This document shows, one piece after another, positions 1-5,355 of a stretch of DNA of 6,090 nt. The stretch's first letter is position 1; the number at the start of each line of letters is the position of its first letter. The DNA is from Cyanobacteria bacterium UBA11370 (GTDB lineage: Bacteria; Cyanobacteriota; Cyanobacteriia; Cyanobacteriales; Coleofasciculaceae). A model generated the notes under the pieces. The model saw nothing but the letters and a program-made list of their open reading frames with translations, searched no databases and was not told the origin of the DNA. The stretch spans positions 1 to 6,090 of the forward strand of contig DNGI01000472.1 of NCBI GenBank assembly GCA_003486645.1, given 5' to 3'. Made by a program: the position numbers and the translations under genes.

Positions 1-237
1 ATTTAAATGCGTCTTAGCTTAGGCGTGTCATCAATGCCTCCTGTAATTCTGCTGTAAGTTATTGATGAATAAAAAAATTAGGGTCAGAATTGCCTCATTG
101 TAGAGGGAGCATCAAAACTATCAAATCTTTATACCAAAACACTTTAGCCGCTTTTTCCCCCCATTCTTCTTTCTCTCCCTATCTCCTCATCCCCTCAAGC
201 CCTAAAATAATATCCATGTTGGCTAAGGGAACCCAAG
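1..237. other. Gene-free leader region upstream of the SDR gene
   Basis: I see no credible gene here. The longest start-to-stop frames found are a few codons (for example 16 codons from an ATG at 7 and 12 codons from an ATG at 65). On the minus strand a frame ending with a stop at 14-16 reads LTAELQEALMTRLS before meeting an upstream stop, so at most it could be a gene remnant. Positions 151-196 form a pyrimidine tract with only three purines in 46 bases. The segment should contain the promoter of the SDR gene, but no convincing -35/-10 pair stands out. Confidence 0.6.
151..196. repeat. Polypyrimidine (C/T) tract
   Basis: Only positions 163, 181 and 189 are purines in this 46-base stretch, built from runs such as TTCTTTCTCTCCCT. 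It lies about 40 bp before the SDR start codon. It is low-complexity intergenic DNA of the kind common in repeat-rich cyanobacterial genomes. Any function in transcription or leader structure is speculative. Confidence 0.6.
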
Positions 238-915
238 ATGACGGATGAGTCGTATATCTTTCTCGCTGGTGCTAGTCGCGGCGTTGGTCGAGAAATTGCT
301 AAATGTCTGGTACAACAAAACCAAAAGGTCAAAGCGCTGTTGCGTTCAGAGGATTCTCGCCCGGAATTAGAAGCGATGGGAATTAATGTTGTGATGGGAG
401 ATGCTCTCGACGCGGTGGCGGTTGAGCAGGCAATAATGGGAGATAAACCCATTCACGCTATCATCAGCACAATAGGCGGTTTACCTAAAGATGGGGAACG
501 AGCGGATTATTTAGGGAACAAGAATCTAATTGATGCCGCTGTCAAGACTAATATACAAAAATTTATCTTAATTTCTTCGATAGGCAGTGCTGAGAGTGCG
601 ATCGCTATCCCCCCGCAAGCATTGGAAACCTTAAAATCAGTATTAATTGAAAAAGAGCAAGCGGAGAAGTACTTAATTGCCAGTGGATTGACTTACACGG
701 TGATTCGACCTGGTGGATTAAAGTCAGAACCTGCAACTGGAAATGGTGTTCTCACCGAAGATTATAAAGTGGCGGGAACCATTCATCGTGCTGATGTGGC
801 TCAGTTAGTTTGCAACTGTTTGTTTTCTGATGCAGCTCATAATAAAATTCTTTCAGCGGTTGATCGGATGCAGATGTATGGTCAGTCAGAGTTTGAGGAA
901 TTTAAGCTGATTTAA
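238..915 (+). CDS. Atypical SDR-family NAD(P)-binding protein
   Basis: The 225-aa product is a single Rossmann-fold domain of the atypical short-chain dehydrogenase/reductase type (NAD(P)H-binding, NmrA/Ycf39/Tic62-like group). Seen directly: the N-terminal dinucleotide loop GASRGVG at residues 11-17, Arg36 after the second strand (ALLRSE), which in this family tends to favour NADP, Asp55 in GDALD after the third strand, the strand FILISSIG at 109-116, the helix EKEQAEKYL at 138-146 and the family signature YTVIRPGGL at 153-161, then HRADVA at 183-188. Length is normal for the stand-alone family. The ATG has AAGGGA seven bases upstream, a fair ribosome site, which supports this start. The substrate cannot be read from the sequence; relatives act as oxidoreductases or as non-catalytic NADPH-binding assembly or sensor proteins. 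The stop codon lies inside the 3' end of the convergent gene. Confidence 0.9.
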   Translation: MTDESYIFLAGASRGVGREIAKCLVQQNQKVKALLRSEDSRPELEAMGINVVMGDALDAVAVEQAIMGDKPIHAIISTIGGLPKDGERADYLGNKNLIDAAVKTNIQKFILISSIGSAESAIAIPPQALETLKSVLIEKEQAEKYLIASGLTYTVIRPGGLKSEPATGNGVLTEDYKVAGTIHRADVAQLVCNCLFSDAAHNKILSAVDRMQMYGQSEFEEFKLI

Positions 916-1366
916 ACAGTTTCACCCAATGGCGCTCAATTGCCCAATCCAGGGCGAGACGAGCAACCCAGAAACATAAAATACTCTCAATCCCAAAAAT
1001 AGCTAATAACCAAGTTATGGGTTGTACGGCTTCCACTGGTGCTAATCCCCGCACTAACCCAAAGGCTAGCACAGCACCATCCTTGAGGTGGGAATTTTCA
1101 TCTTCGCGGATCACGTAGCGGTAGGTGATACCAAACAGAAACCCAGAGAGAAAGGCGATCGCTACCCTCACTAGCAGGTTACTATCAAGGCTGATTTGCA
1201 GTCCTCTCAAGGTTTCAAACTCTACCGCTAATACCAGAGAGTTAATAGCAGCGATCGCTATGTACGTCACCGTTAACGCTAAAGCCGCTATCATACCAGC
1301 TTTCAACGATTCAATACGTTCAGCGTTGCTCAAATCAACAGACGAGTTCAAGATTGGGAATTTCAC
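902..1366 (-). CDS. Conserved hypothetical multi-pass membrane protein
   Basis: I do not recognise a named family. The 154-aa product has a short polar N-terminus (residues 1-22) and then hydrophobic segments at about 24-48, 65-83, 97-110 and 116-138, suggesting four membrane passes, with the charged loop RYVIREDENSHLKDG between the second and third and a basic C-terminus. There is no signal peptide cleavage motif or catalytic signature. The start is GTG: an in-frame stop lies three codons upstream and the first internal ATG is residue 25, inside the first hydrophobic segment. No good Shine-Dalgarno is visible. Two HIP1 octamers lie inside the frame. The gene is divergent from petN (66 bp apart) and overlaps the SDR gene tail to tail. 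The opposite strand over 1125-1397 is also open, but its product lacks the protein-like pattern seen here. Confidence 0.75.
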   Translation of the reverse strand: MKFPILNSSVDLSNAERIESLKAGMIAALALTVTYIAIAAINSLVLAVEFETLRGLQISLDSNLLVRVAIAFLSGFLFGITYRYVIREDENSHLKDGAVLAFGLVRGLAPVEAVQPITWLLAIFGIESILCFWVARLALDWAIERHWVKLFKSA

Positions 1367-1432
1367 GTCAAATCAAGCTCAAATTGAATTATCATAAGCT
1401 TTGGAGTCATTTCTTAACAATTTAGAGTCGCA

Positions 1433-1522
1433 ATGGATATTCTGACATTGGGTTGGGTTTCGGTACTGGTCTTGTTCACTTGGTCAATTTCTATGGTCAT
1501 CTGGGGTCGTAACGGGTTCTAG
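1433..1522 (+). CDS. petN: Cytochrome b6f complex subunit 8 (PetN)
   Basis: This 29-codon gene encodes PetN, one of the four small single-helix subunits (with PetG, PetL and PetM) at the edge of the cytochrome b6f complex in the thylakoid membrane. The complex carries electrons from plastoquinol to plastocyanin or cytochrome c6. The product begins [18 protein letters not shown] and ends with WGRNGF, which I recognise as the highly conserved PetN sequence. Residues 5-23 form the single transmembrane helix and the positively charged RN end caps it. The length matches the family exactly. The ATG is unambiguous although only a weak GAG lies upstream. A 44-aa gene follows after 7 bp and is probably co-transcribed. 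The gene is easily lost because of its size. Confidence 0.97.
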   Translation: MDILTLGWVSVLVLFTWSISMVIWGRNGF

Positions 1523-1529
1523 AGGTATC

Positions 1530-1664
1530 GTGGAAAGTACCTTTTTGACAGTTCTATTTTTCGCTGCTGCTGGGTTATTAGTCCTGGTGAGTGGAGGCGT
1601 GATTTATTTAACGGCGGTAGAATGGCGCGATCGCCGTCGTCGAGATCGGGATAAGAAAGGTTAA
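1530..1664 (+). CDS. Small single-span membrane protein downstream of petN
   Basis: A 44-codon frame starts with GTG and ends with TAA. The product has a hydrophobic helix at about residues 4-28 (FLTVLFFAAAGLLVLVSGGV onward), then AVEW and a strongly charged tail rich in Arg, Asp and Lys (WRDRRRRDRDKKG). This is the layout of a single-pass protein with a basic cytoplasmic anchor. AGAGG at 1521-1525, overlapping the petN stop, gives a ribosome site four bases before the GTG, and the gap to petN is only 7 bp, so translational coupling is likely. The tail codons contain a HIP1 octamer. I do not recognise a named family. Its placement suggests, but does not prove, a thylakoid or photosynthetic role. 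An unused in-frame extension is also possible because the frame stays open into petN. Confidence 0.75.
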   Translation: MESTFLTVLFFAAAGLLVLVSGGVIYLTAVEWRDRRRRDRDKKG

Positions 1665-1714
1665 GCACGTCCTCAGTGCGATCGCCCTAGCATCCAAGTC
1701 GTATCGTGCTTAAC
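1660..1714 (+). terminator. Inverted repeat at the end of the petN transcript
   Basis: GTTAAGCACG at 1660-1669 and CGTGCTTAAC at 1705-1714 are perfect 10-bp complements separated by 35 bases. The left arm contains the TAA of the 44-aa gene. The loop carries a HIP1 octamer at 1678-1685. No T-run follows the right arm (ATATGG), so it may be a 3' stabilising stem or a processing site rather than a classic intrinsic terminator. The complementarity is seen directly; the function is inferred. Confidence 0.5.
1678..1685. repeat. HIP1 octamer (one of nine)
   Basis: GCGATCGC is the highly iterated palindrome of many cyanobacterial genomes. Copies in the window start at 598, 1155, 1251, 1627, 1678, 2541, 5598, 5762 and 5896. 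This one lies in the loop of the inverted repeat after the petN operon and is the only one outside a gene. Confidence 0.95.
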
Positions 1715-1728
1715 ATATGGCAAAGTAG

Positions 1729-1755
1729 AGAGGAGGGGTTAAATCGCCCTCCTTT
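1729..1755 (+). terminator. GC-rich hairpin, probable terminator
   Basis: AGGAGGG at 1731-1737 pairs perfectly with CCCTCCT at 1747-1753 around a 9-base loop, and the stem can be lengthened by one wobble and one A-T pair to 1729-1755. Only a short TTT follows. It lies 65 bp after the petN-operon stop and before yajQ, so it probably separates the two transcription units. Confidence 0.55.
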
Positions 1756-1763
1756 GTGCATTG

Positions 1764-1851
1764 ATACCGAGTTGGAGTCAAAAATATAATTTACGAATGT
1801 CCACTCCCCACTCCCTTTGTCAAAGTTACGGCTTAGAACACAACTTGGTAT
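1764..1851. repeat. 88-bp intergenic element bounded by inverted repeats
   Basis: ATACCGAGTTGGAGTC at 1764-1779 and GAACACAACTTGGTAT at 1836-1851 are inverted copies of the window's 16-bp repeat, matching the consensus ATACCAAGTTGCGGTC at 13/16 and 14/16 positions. Between them is a two-copy CCACTCC tandem at 1801-1814. The element sits in the gap before yajQ and encodes nothing. It resembles a short non-autonomous repeat, but no target-site duplication is clear. Confidence 0.5.
1801..1814. repeat. Heptad tandem repeat CCACTCC x2
   Basis: Two exact copies of CCACTCC followed by another C. It belongs to the short tandemly repeated heptamers typical of intergenic DNA in filamentous cyanobacteria. 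It lies inside the inverted-repeat element before yajQ. Confidence 0.7.
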
Positions 1852-1915
1852 GAAGGTACAAAAAATCTAAAAGATATTGTAGTATTTTTCAATTCAATGC
1901 TCTAACCTCTAACTT

Positions 1916-2407
1916 ATGGCTTCTACATACTCCTTTGATATTGTTAGTGATTTTGACCGACAAGAGTTAGTTAACGCGGTAGACCAAACCGTTCGAGAAA
2001 TCAGCAGTCGCTACGACTTGAAAGATACCAAGACAACGGTAGAGTTGGGGGATGAAGCGATTACGGTGAATACCGATAGCGAATTCACTTTAGATGCTAT
2101 ACATACTATCCTCCGCACTAAAGCTGCTAAACGTAATCTTTCTCAGAAAATCTTCGAGTACGGCAAAGTCGAATCGGCTAGTGGCAATCGGGTCCGTCAA
2201 GATATTAAACTCAAGAAAGGAATTAGTCAAGAAAACGCTAAACAAATTACCAAGATAATTCGGGATGAATTTAAGAAAGCCCAAGCTTCAATTCAAGGGG
2301 ATGCGGTTAGAGTTTCTAGTAAAACCAAAGATGAATTACAAGCGATTATCCAGCGATTAAAACAAGAAGATTTTCCGGTAGCACTGCAATTTACTAACTA
2401 TCGGTAA
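1916..2407 (+). CDS. yajQ: YajQ-family nucleotide-binding protein
   Basis: The 163-aa product is a full-length YajQ (UPF0234) protein. Seen directly: the N-terminal [13 protein letters not shown] at residues 6-18, SRYDLKD at 31-37, the middle [12 protein letters not shown] at 67-78, and the family signature region from [16 protein letters not shown] (102-117) through [21 protein letters not shown] (120-140) to the C-terminal TNYR. Family members have two ferredoxin-like domains. Some proteobacterial members bind cyclic di-GMP and pair with a transcription factor; older work reports nucleotide or RNA binding. Whether that holds in cyanobacteria cannot be seen here. The ATG start fits the canonical MA-S-FDIVS beginning; no clear Shine-Dalgarno precedes it. 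The DUF202 gene follows after 37 bp on the same strand, suggesting an operon. The product is cytosolic. Confidence 0.95.
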   Translation: MASTYSFDIVSDFDRQELVNAVDQTVREISSRYDLKDTKTTVELGDEAITVNTDSEFTLDAIHTILRTKAAKRNLSQKIFEYGKVESASGNRVRQDIKLKKGISQENAKQITKIIRDEFKKAQASIQGDAVRVSSKTKDELQAIIQRLKQEDFPVALQFTNYR

Positions 2408-2444
2408 AACCGAGCTACTATTTTAATATTGGATAGGACTACTC

Positions 2445-2918
2445 ATGTCCAGAATTGACCGCCAGCGAGAGCATCAAGCCAACGAACGAACTTTTTTAGC
2501 GTGGCTACGAACCGCAATTGCTTTAATTGGCTTTGGGTTTGCGATCGCTCGTTTTGGTTTGTTTTTACGTCAACTAGAAGCCACCGTTGCCAATCAAACT
2601 TCTCCAACCTCTTCGTTTATTAATTCTCAAACTCTCGGTTTCGGTTTGTTGATTGTGGGAATTCTGATTATTATTTTATCTCTATGGCGTTACAATCAGG
2701 TATTTTGGCAAATTGAGCGAGGAGATTATCGTCCCAGCCGACTCATGGTTTGGTTAACCGCAGGAATTGCTATTTTATTAGGTATTCTCACTATTCCGTT
2801 TTTACTTTGGCGACAGGAACTTAATCCTAAGACTCCTGCTTCTCGAAATAGTCGAGTTGAGTATCAGTTAAGAACATTACTGTCTCAACTAGCCAACAAT
2901 AAACCTCCCCTTAAATAA
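2445..2918 (+). CDS. DUF202 (YidH-family) membrane protein
   Basis: The 157-aa product carries the DUF202 hallmark ANERTFLAWLRTAIALIGFG at residues 12-31, a conserved charged cap leading into the first membrane helix (about 18-41). Two more helices follow at about 64-82 and 100-122, so three membrane spans are predicted, with a polar loop at 44-62 containing QTSPTSS and a hydrophilic C-terminal tail from 124 to 157. The domain is found in bacterial YidH-like inner membrane proteins and at the C-terminus of eukaryotic VTC complexes; its role in bacteria is not established. TAGGA six bases before the ATG supports the start. It lies 37 bp after yajQ with no terminator between, so co-transcription is likely. 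One HIP1 octamer falls inside the first helix. The tail is longer than the minimal domain and shows no known motif. Confidence 0.9.
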   Translation: MSRIDRQREHQANERTFLAWLRTAIALIGFGFAIARFGLFLRQLEATVANQTSPTSSFINSQTLGFGLLIVGILIIILSLWRYNQVFWQIERGDYRPSRLMVWLTAGIAILLGILTIPFLLWRQELNPKTPASRNSRVEYQLRTLLSQLANNKPPLK

Positions 2919-3024
2919 TTGAGTGTTCGCACAGCGTAACGCACTATGACTCTATAGATGGCGTAGCTGCGTAAGTTCTGATCAATGCCATATTATTAGA
3001 ATAACGCTCCTAGGTCTCCTCCTC

Positions 3025-3136
3025 ATACCAAGTTGAGGGGTGGGGTTCACAAATCAAATGGAAACACTATAGTAGATAGGAGAGACAAGGGAGACAAGGC
3101 GGAAAGAAAGTACTACATATGAACGCAACTTGATAT
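3025..3136. repeat. 112-bp intergenic element bounded by inverted repeats
   Basis: ATACCAAGTTGAGGGG at 3025-3040 and GAACGCAACTTGATAT at 3121-3136 are inverted copies of the 16-bp repeat (13/16 and 14/16 to consensus). The inner 11 bases, ATACCAAGTTG and CAACTTGATAT, differ at one position. A GAGACAAGG tandem lies between them. It has the same design as the 88-bp element before yajQ but an unrelated core. Confidence 0.5.
3082..3099. repeat. Tandem repeat GAGACAAGG x2
   Basis: Two exact adjacent copies of the 9-mer GAGACAAGG. Similar GGGAGACAAGG tandems are familiar from cyanobacterial intergenic DNA. It is contained within the inverted-repeat element. Confidence 0.7.
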
Positions 3137-3169
3137 CAACATTCACTACCGATCTGTCACAGTTTAGGT

Positions 3170-3457
3170 TTATTTAGTTAGTAATTCTTCGTTTGATGCC
3201 TGAAATTTATTGTCTTTTGGGTGAGATTCAAACCATAGAGCATCAGCACAAAATTCTATTTCCTCTGGCCATTGAATATACCGACCATTCTCGCCAATAG
3301 AAACTTGGGCAAAAAACTCTGGAGCAGCAAGCTTTGCTAGAACACCACCTTTCTCAATTATTGGGTTAAAGTCAACCACTATATTACTCTCATTTGCATA
3401 AAAAATACGCAATTTATGATCTGCTTCTAGGGTCAATTTTGTAATTTTATACAGCAT
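3170..3457 (-). CDS. DUF2442 domain protein
   Basis: The 95-aa product fits the DUF2442 family: an N-terminal strand-rich part (YKITKLTLEADHKLRIFYAN, residues 3-22), a VVDFNPIIEKGGVLAKLAAPEFFAQV-type middle (27-52), then NGRYIQWP at 57-64 and the hallmark EIEFCADALWFES at 66-78. It has no signal peptide or membrane span. DUF2442 proteins share the NE0471-type N-terminal fold and very often sit beside DUF4160 proteins, as here, where the upstream gene ends 10 bp before this ATG. There is no Shine-Dalgarno in the A-rich gap, so expression probably depends on translation of the partner. The pair is often listed among putative toxin-antitoxin modules, but I know of no firm biochemical role. Confidence 0.88.
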   Translation of the reverse strand: MLYKITKLTLEADHKLRIFYANESNIVVDFNPIIEKGGVLAKLAAPEFFAQVSIGENGRYIQWPEEIEFCADALWFESHPKDNKFQASNEELLTK

Positions 3458-3467
3458 ATTTTTTCGT

Positions 3468-3728
3468 TTATTCTAAGGGGTCAATTGGGGATGGCGATTC
3501 ACCTTGACGGCAACAGTTCCAGTTTTCTGATAGTTCTTCTTGATGAAGTGCAGTCCATTCTAAAACCATTGACTTTACACGATTTGGTGCTTTCCCTTCA
3601 AGAATAGTAATAGGAGAAATACCTACAATTAATTCGTATTCTCCGTAAACGGCATGAAAATGAGGGGGTACGTGGTCGTTGTAGAACATCCTGATCAGGA
3701 TGCCATAAAACTGAGAAATAACGGGCAT
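3468..3728 (-). CDS. DUF4160 domain protein
   Basis: The 86-aa product matches DUF4160 over its whole length: MPVISQFYGILIRMFYNDH at residues 1-19, the signature PPHFHAVYGEYEL at 21-33, a short acidic and glycine turn (ILEGKAPNR, 42-50), VLEWTALHQEEL at 55-66 and NWNCC at 69-73. The His-rich PPHFH motif next to DH looks like a possible metal or catalytic site, but no activity is established. It is cytosolic. It is the first gene of a two-gene unit with DUF2442, 10 bp apart. Upstream there is an A/T-rich TAGTATAAAAAAAG stretch that could hold a -10 box, next to a copy of the 16-bp repeat. The pair is probably a small accessory module, possibly toxin-antitoxin-like; this is inference from gene pairing. 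Confidence 0.88.
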   Translation of the reverse strand: MPVISQFYGILIRMFYNDHVPPHFHAVYGEYELIVGISPITILEGKAPNRVKSMVLEWTALHQEELSENWNCCRQGESPSPIDPLE

Positions 3729-3764
3729 TTGCTGACGTTTTTCAGGAGAACTTTTTTTATACTA

Positions 3765-3780
3765 GACTGCAACGTGGTAT
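3765..3780 (-). repeat. Solo copy of the 16-bp repeat before the DUF4160 gene
   Basis: Read on the minus strand it is ATACCACGTTGCAGTC, 14/16 to the consensus ATACCAAGTTGCGGTC. It lies 37 bp upstream of the DUF4160 start codon. It has the same orientation as the copy at 3121-3136, so the DUF4160/DUF2442 pair is flanked by direct copies. Confidence 0.5.
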
Positions 3781-3796
3781 TATTTATTAGGAATTG

Positions 3797-3840
3797 CGGC
3801 TTCATGACAATATAGAATGTTGATATTGTTAATGAAGCCG
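3797..3840 (-). terminator. Two-part hairpin downstream of hemL
   Basis: CGGCTTCAT at 3797-3805 pairs perfectly with ATGAAGCCG at 3832-3840. After a 1x2 internal loop, ACAATAT at 3807-3813 pairs perfectly with ATATTGT at 3823-3829 around a 9-base loop. It begins 15 bp after the hemL stop. In the hemL direction no U-run follows (CAATTCC), so termination is likely but not classical; it could also protect the hemL 3' end. Confidence 0.6.
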
Positions 3841-3855
3841 AAACCCCTAATTTAA

Positions 3856-5157
3856 TTACAGACTCGACATGACTTCCCGTGCCGCTGCTAAAGTACGATC
3901 AATATCGTCCTCAGTATGAGCCAAAGACGTAAACCCAGCCTCAAACTGAGAGGGCGCTAAGTAAATTCCTCGTTCCAACATCCCCCGATGGAAGTGGCTA
4001 AACTTCGCTAAATCTGAGGTTTTTGCTTCCTCATAATTGCGAACGGTTTGACCTGTGAAAAATAAACCAAACATGGCACTAATTGAACCACCTGTAGCTG
4101 CATGACCCGTTTCTTTAGCAATTTGCAGCAAACCTTCAGACAGTCTCTTGGTAATTTTGTCAAGCTGTTCGTAAGTACCTGGTTTTTGTAACAATTCCAA
4201 GGTTTTAATGCCTGCGGTCATGGCTAAGGGATTACCGGATAATGTACCAGCTTGATACATTGGCCCTGCGGGTGCAACCAAGGACATAATCTCCTTACGT
4301 CCACCGTAAGCGCCTACAGGTAAACCGCCACCAATGACTTTACCGAGTGTGGTTAAATCCGGTGTCACACCAAATTTTTCCTGTGCCCCACCGTAGGCAA
4401 TCCGGAAGCCTGTCATCACTTCATCAAACACTAAAAGTGCATTATTTTCCTGAGTCAGCAAGCGCAAGCCTTCTAAGAAACCTGCATCAGGAGGAATAAA
4501 ACCAGAATTTCCCACAACTGGCTCTAGAATAACACCAGCAACCTCATTGGGATTAGTTTCAAATAGGGATCTAACCGCTTCGAGATCGTTGTAGGGGGCA
4601 GTTAATGTAGTAGCTGTAGCAGATTTCGGTACACCAGGGGAATCCGGCAAACCCAACGTCGCTACTCCCGAACCCGCCTGAACCAGCAGCATATCCGCGT
4701 GTCCGTGATAGCAACCGGAGAATTTAATAATTTTATCCCGACCTGTAAAGGCACGCATGAGGCGAATGACTGCCATACAGGCTTCCGTACCAGAGTTGAC
4801 AAACCGCACCATTTCGATACTGGGAACAGCATCAATTACCATTCCTGCTAACACATTCTCCAATACCGACGGTGCGCCAAAACTGGTACCTTTTTCTAAG
4901 GCTTCATGTAGCGCCGCAATGACTTCCGGATGGGCATGACCGCAAATGGCAGGACCCCAAGTTCCTACGTAGTCAATATACTGGTTGCCATCAACATCCC
5001 AAATGTAAGCACCGTTAACCCGGTCAAAAACAATCGGTTGTCCGCCCACAGACTTAAACGCCCGTACAGGTGAATTAACCCCTCCCGGCATTAACGTTTG
5101 GGCAGCCTGAAAAATTTCTTCTGATTTGGTGGTCTTAAACGATGTGGTAGTAACCAA
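3856..5157 (-). CDS. hemL: Glutamate-1-semialdehyde 2,1-aminomutase
   Basis: HemL converts glutamate-1-semialdehyde to 5-aminolevulinate, the last step of the C5 route that feeds heme, chlorophyll, phycobilin and corrinoid synthesis. It is a soluble PLP enzyme, normally a homodimer. The 433-aa product has the full family length. Seen directly: [12 protein letters not shown] at 23-34, NSGTEA at 121-126 for cofactor phosphate binding, the YHGHAD segment at 150-155, the gating loop with GSG at 162-164, FDEVMTGFR at 244-252 with Asp245 for the pyridine nitrogen, and [16 protein letters not shown] with Lys273 as the Schiff-base lysine. The start is TTG with AGGAG six bases upstream; the first ATG is residue 23, too late to be the start. 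The N-terminal KTTKSEEIF agrees with cyanobacterial orthologues. It is divergent from hisIE and contains no HIP1 site. Confidence 0.98.
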   Translation of the reverse strand: MVTTTSFKTTKSEEIFQAAQTLMPGGVNSPVRAFKSVGGQPIVFDRVNGAYIWDVDGNQYIDYVGTWGPAICGHAHPEVIAALHEALEKGTSFGAPSVLENVLAGMVIDAVPSIEMVRFVNSGTEACMAVIRLMRAFTGRDKIIKFSGCYHGHADMLLVQAGSGVATLGLPDSPGVPKSATATTLTAPYNDLEAVRSLFETNPNEVAGVILEPVVGNSGFIPPDAGFLEGLRLLTQENNALLVFDEVMTGFRIAYGGAQEKFGVTPDLTTLGKVIGGGLPVGAYGGRKEIMSLVAPAGPMYQAGTLSGNPLAMTAGIKTLELLQKPGTYEQLDKITKRLSEGLLQIAKETGHAATGGSISAMFGLFFTGQTVRNYEEAKTSDLAKFSHFHRGMLERGIYLAPSQFEAGFTSLAHTEDDIDRTLAAAREVMSSL

Positions 5158-5162
5158 AACTA

Positions 5163-5169
5163 TCTCCTC
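5163..5169 (-). promoter_or_regulatory. Ribosome binding site setting the hemL TTG start
   Basis: On the minus strand GAGGAGA precedes the TTG start of hemL, with the AGGAG core (5164-5168) six bases away. It is one of the better Shine-Dalgarno sequences in the window and decides the non-ATG start. Confidence 0.75.
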
Positions 5170-5185
5170 AGTAGTTAGATGATTG

Positions 5186-5200
5186 TTTATCCAGGATAAA
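5186..5200. promoter_or_regulatory. Perfect dyad upstream of hemL, candidate operator
   Basis: TTTATCC A GGATAAA is a perfect 7-1-7 inverted repeat 28 bp upstream of the hemL start codon. The single-base spacer is too short for an RNA hairpin with all pairs formed, so a dimeric DNA-binding protein is a more natural reading. I cannot name the regulator. It may alternatively overlap the -10 region of the hemL promoter (TTTATCCT). Confidence 0.4.
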
Positions 5201-5219
5201 GTCTAGATGGTATGTTAAA

Positions 5220-5238
5220 CAGGGTAGCCATTGCCCTG
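5220..5238. other. Small hairpin in the hemL-hisIE divergent region
   Basis: CAGGGTA at 5220-5226 pairs with TGCCCTG at 5232-5238, one pair being a wobble in the plus-strand RNA, around a 5-base loop. It lies between the two divergent genes. It could be a leader structure or chance. Confidence 0.3.
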
Positions 5239-5326
5239 AAAAGGCTGGGGTATCTGCCAATGAGCTTTTACGCCTTTACGTCTCCGGGTGGGAATCGCTG
5301 AAAGCCGTGATGATATTAAACTTGAT

Positions 5327-5351
5327 AATTTTGAATTTTGAATTTTGAATT
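5327..5351. repeat. Heptad tandem repeat AATTTTG x3.5 before hisIE
   Basis: Three exact copies of AATTTTG (5327-5347) are followed by a partial AATT, ending 4 bp before the hisIE ATG. This is a short tandemly repeated heptamer of the cyanobacterial type. It occupies the place where a Shine-Dalgarno would be and supplies an in-frame TTG at 5338 that could be mistaken for the start. Confidence 0.85.
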
Positions 5352-5355
5352 ACTT

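Larger units (their letters stand above)
2919..3169. other. Repeat-bearing intergenic region, no gene
   Basis: This gap separates the 3' end of the DUF202 gene from the 3' end of the DUF2442 gene, so both genes converge on it. It contains GCGTA-rich words at about 2935-2972 (GCGTAACGC, then GCGTAGCTGCGTA), a 112-bp element bounded by inverted repeats, and a two-copy nonamer. I see no gene and no convincing T-tailed terminator. Confidence 0.6.

Noticed and set aside
14..58. Minus-strand frame reading LTAELQEALMTRLS that resembles a protein C-terminus
   Set aside because: An in-frame stop precedes it after 14 codons and no start with a ribosome site serves it; at best a remnant, with no evidence of a parent gene.
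131..146. ATACCAAAACACTTTA as a seventh copy of the 16-bp repeat
   Set aside because: Only the first seven bases agree with the consensus; the rest diverges, so it is not above chance.
195..452. Open 85-codon frame on the minus strand
   Set aside because: It lies antisense to the SDR gene, whose Rossmann motifs are clear, and its Ser/Thr/Ile-rich product has no recognisable pattern.
1125..1397. Open 90-codon frame on the plus strand
   Set aside because: It is antisense to the 154-aa membrane protein. Its translation shows no domain or helix pattern, while the opposite strand gives regular hydrophobic segments.
2090..2284. Minus-strand 64-codon frame
   Set aside because: Fully inside yajQ, which is certain from its signature; the product is a by-product of yajQ codon use.
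4757..4939. Plus-strand 60-codon frame
   Set aside because: Antisense to the conserved N-terminal half of hemL with no independent support.
5338..5355. TTG start giving hisIE six extra residues
   Set aside because: The TTG lies within the AATTTTG heptad repeat and has no ribosome site; the ATG at 5356 gives the usual family length.
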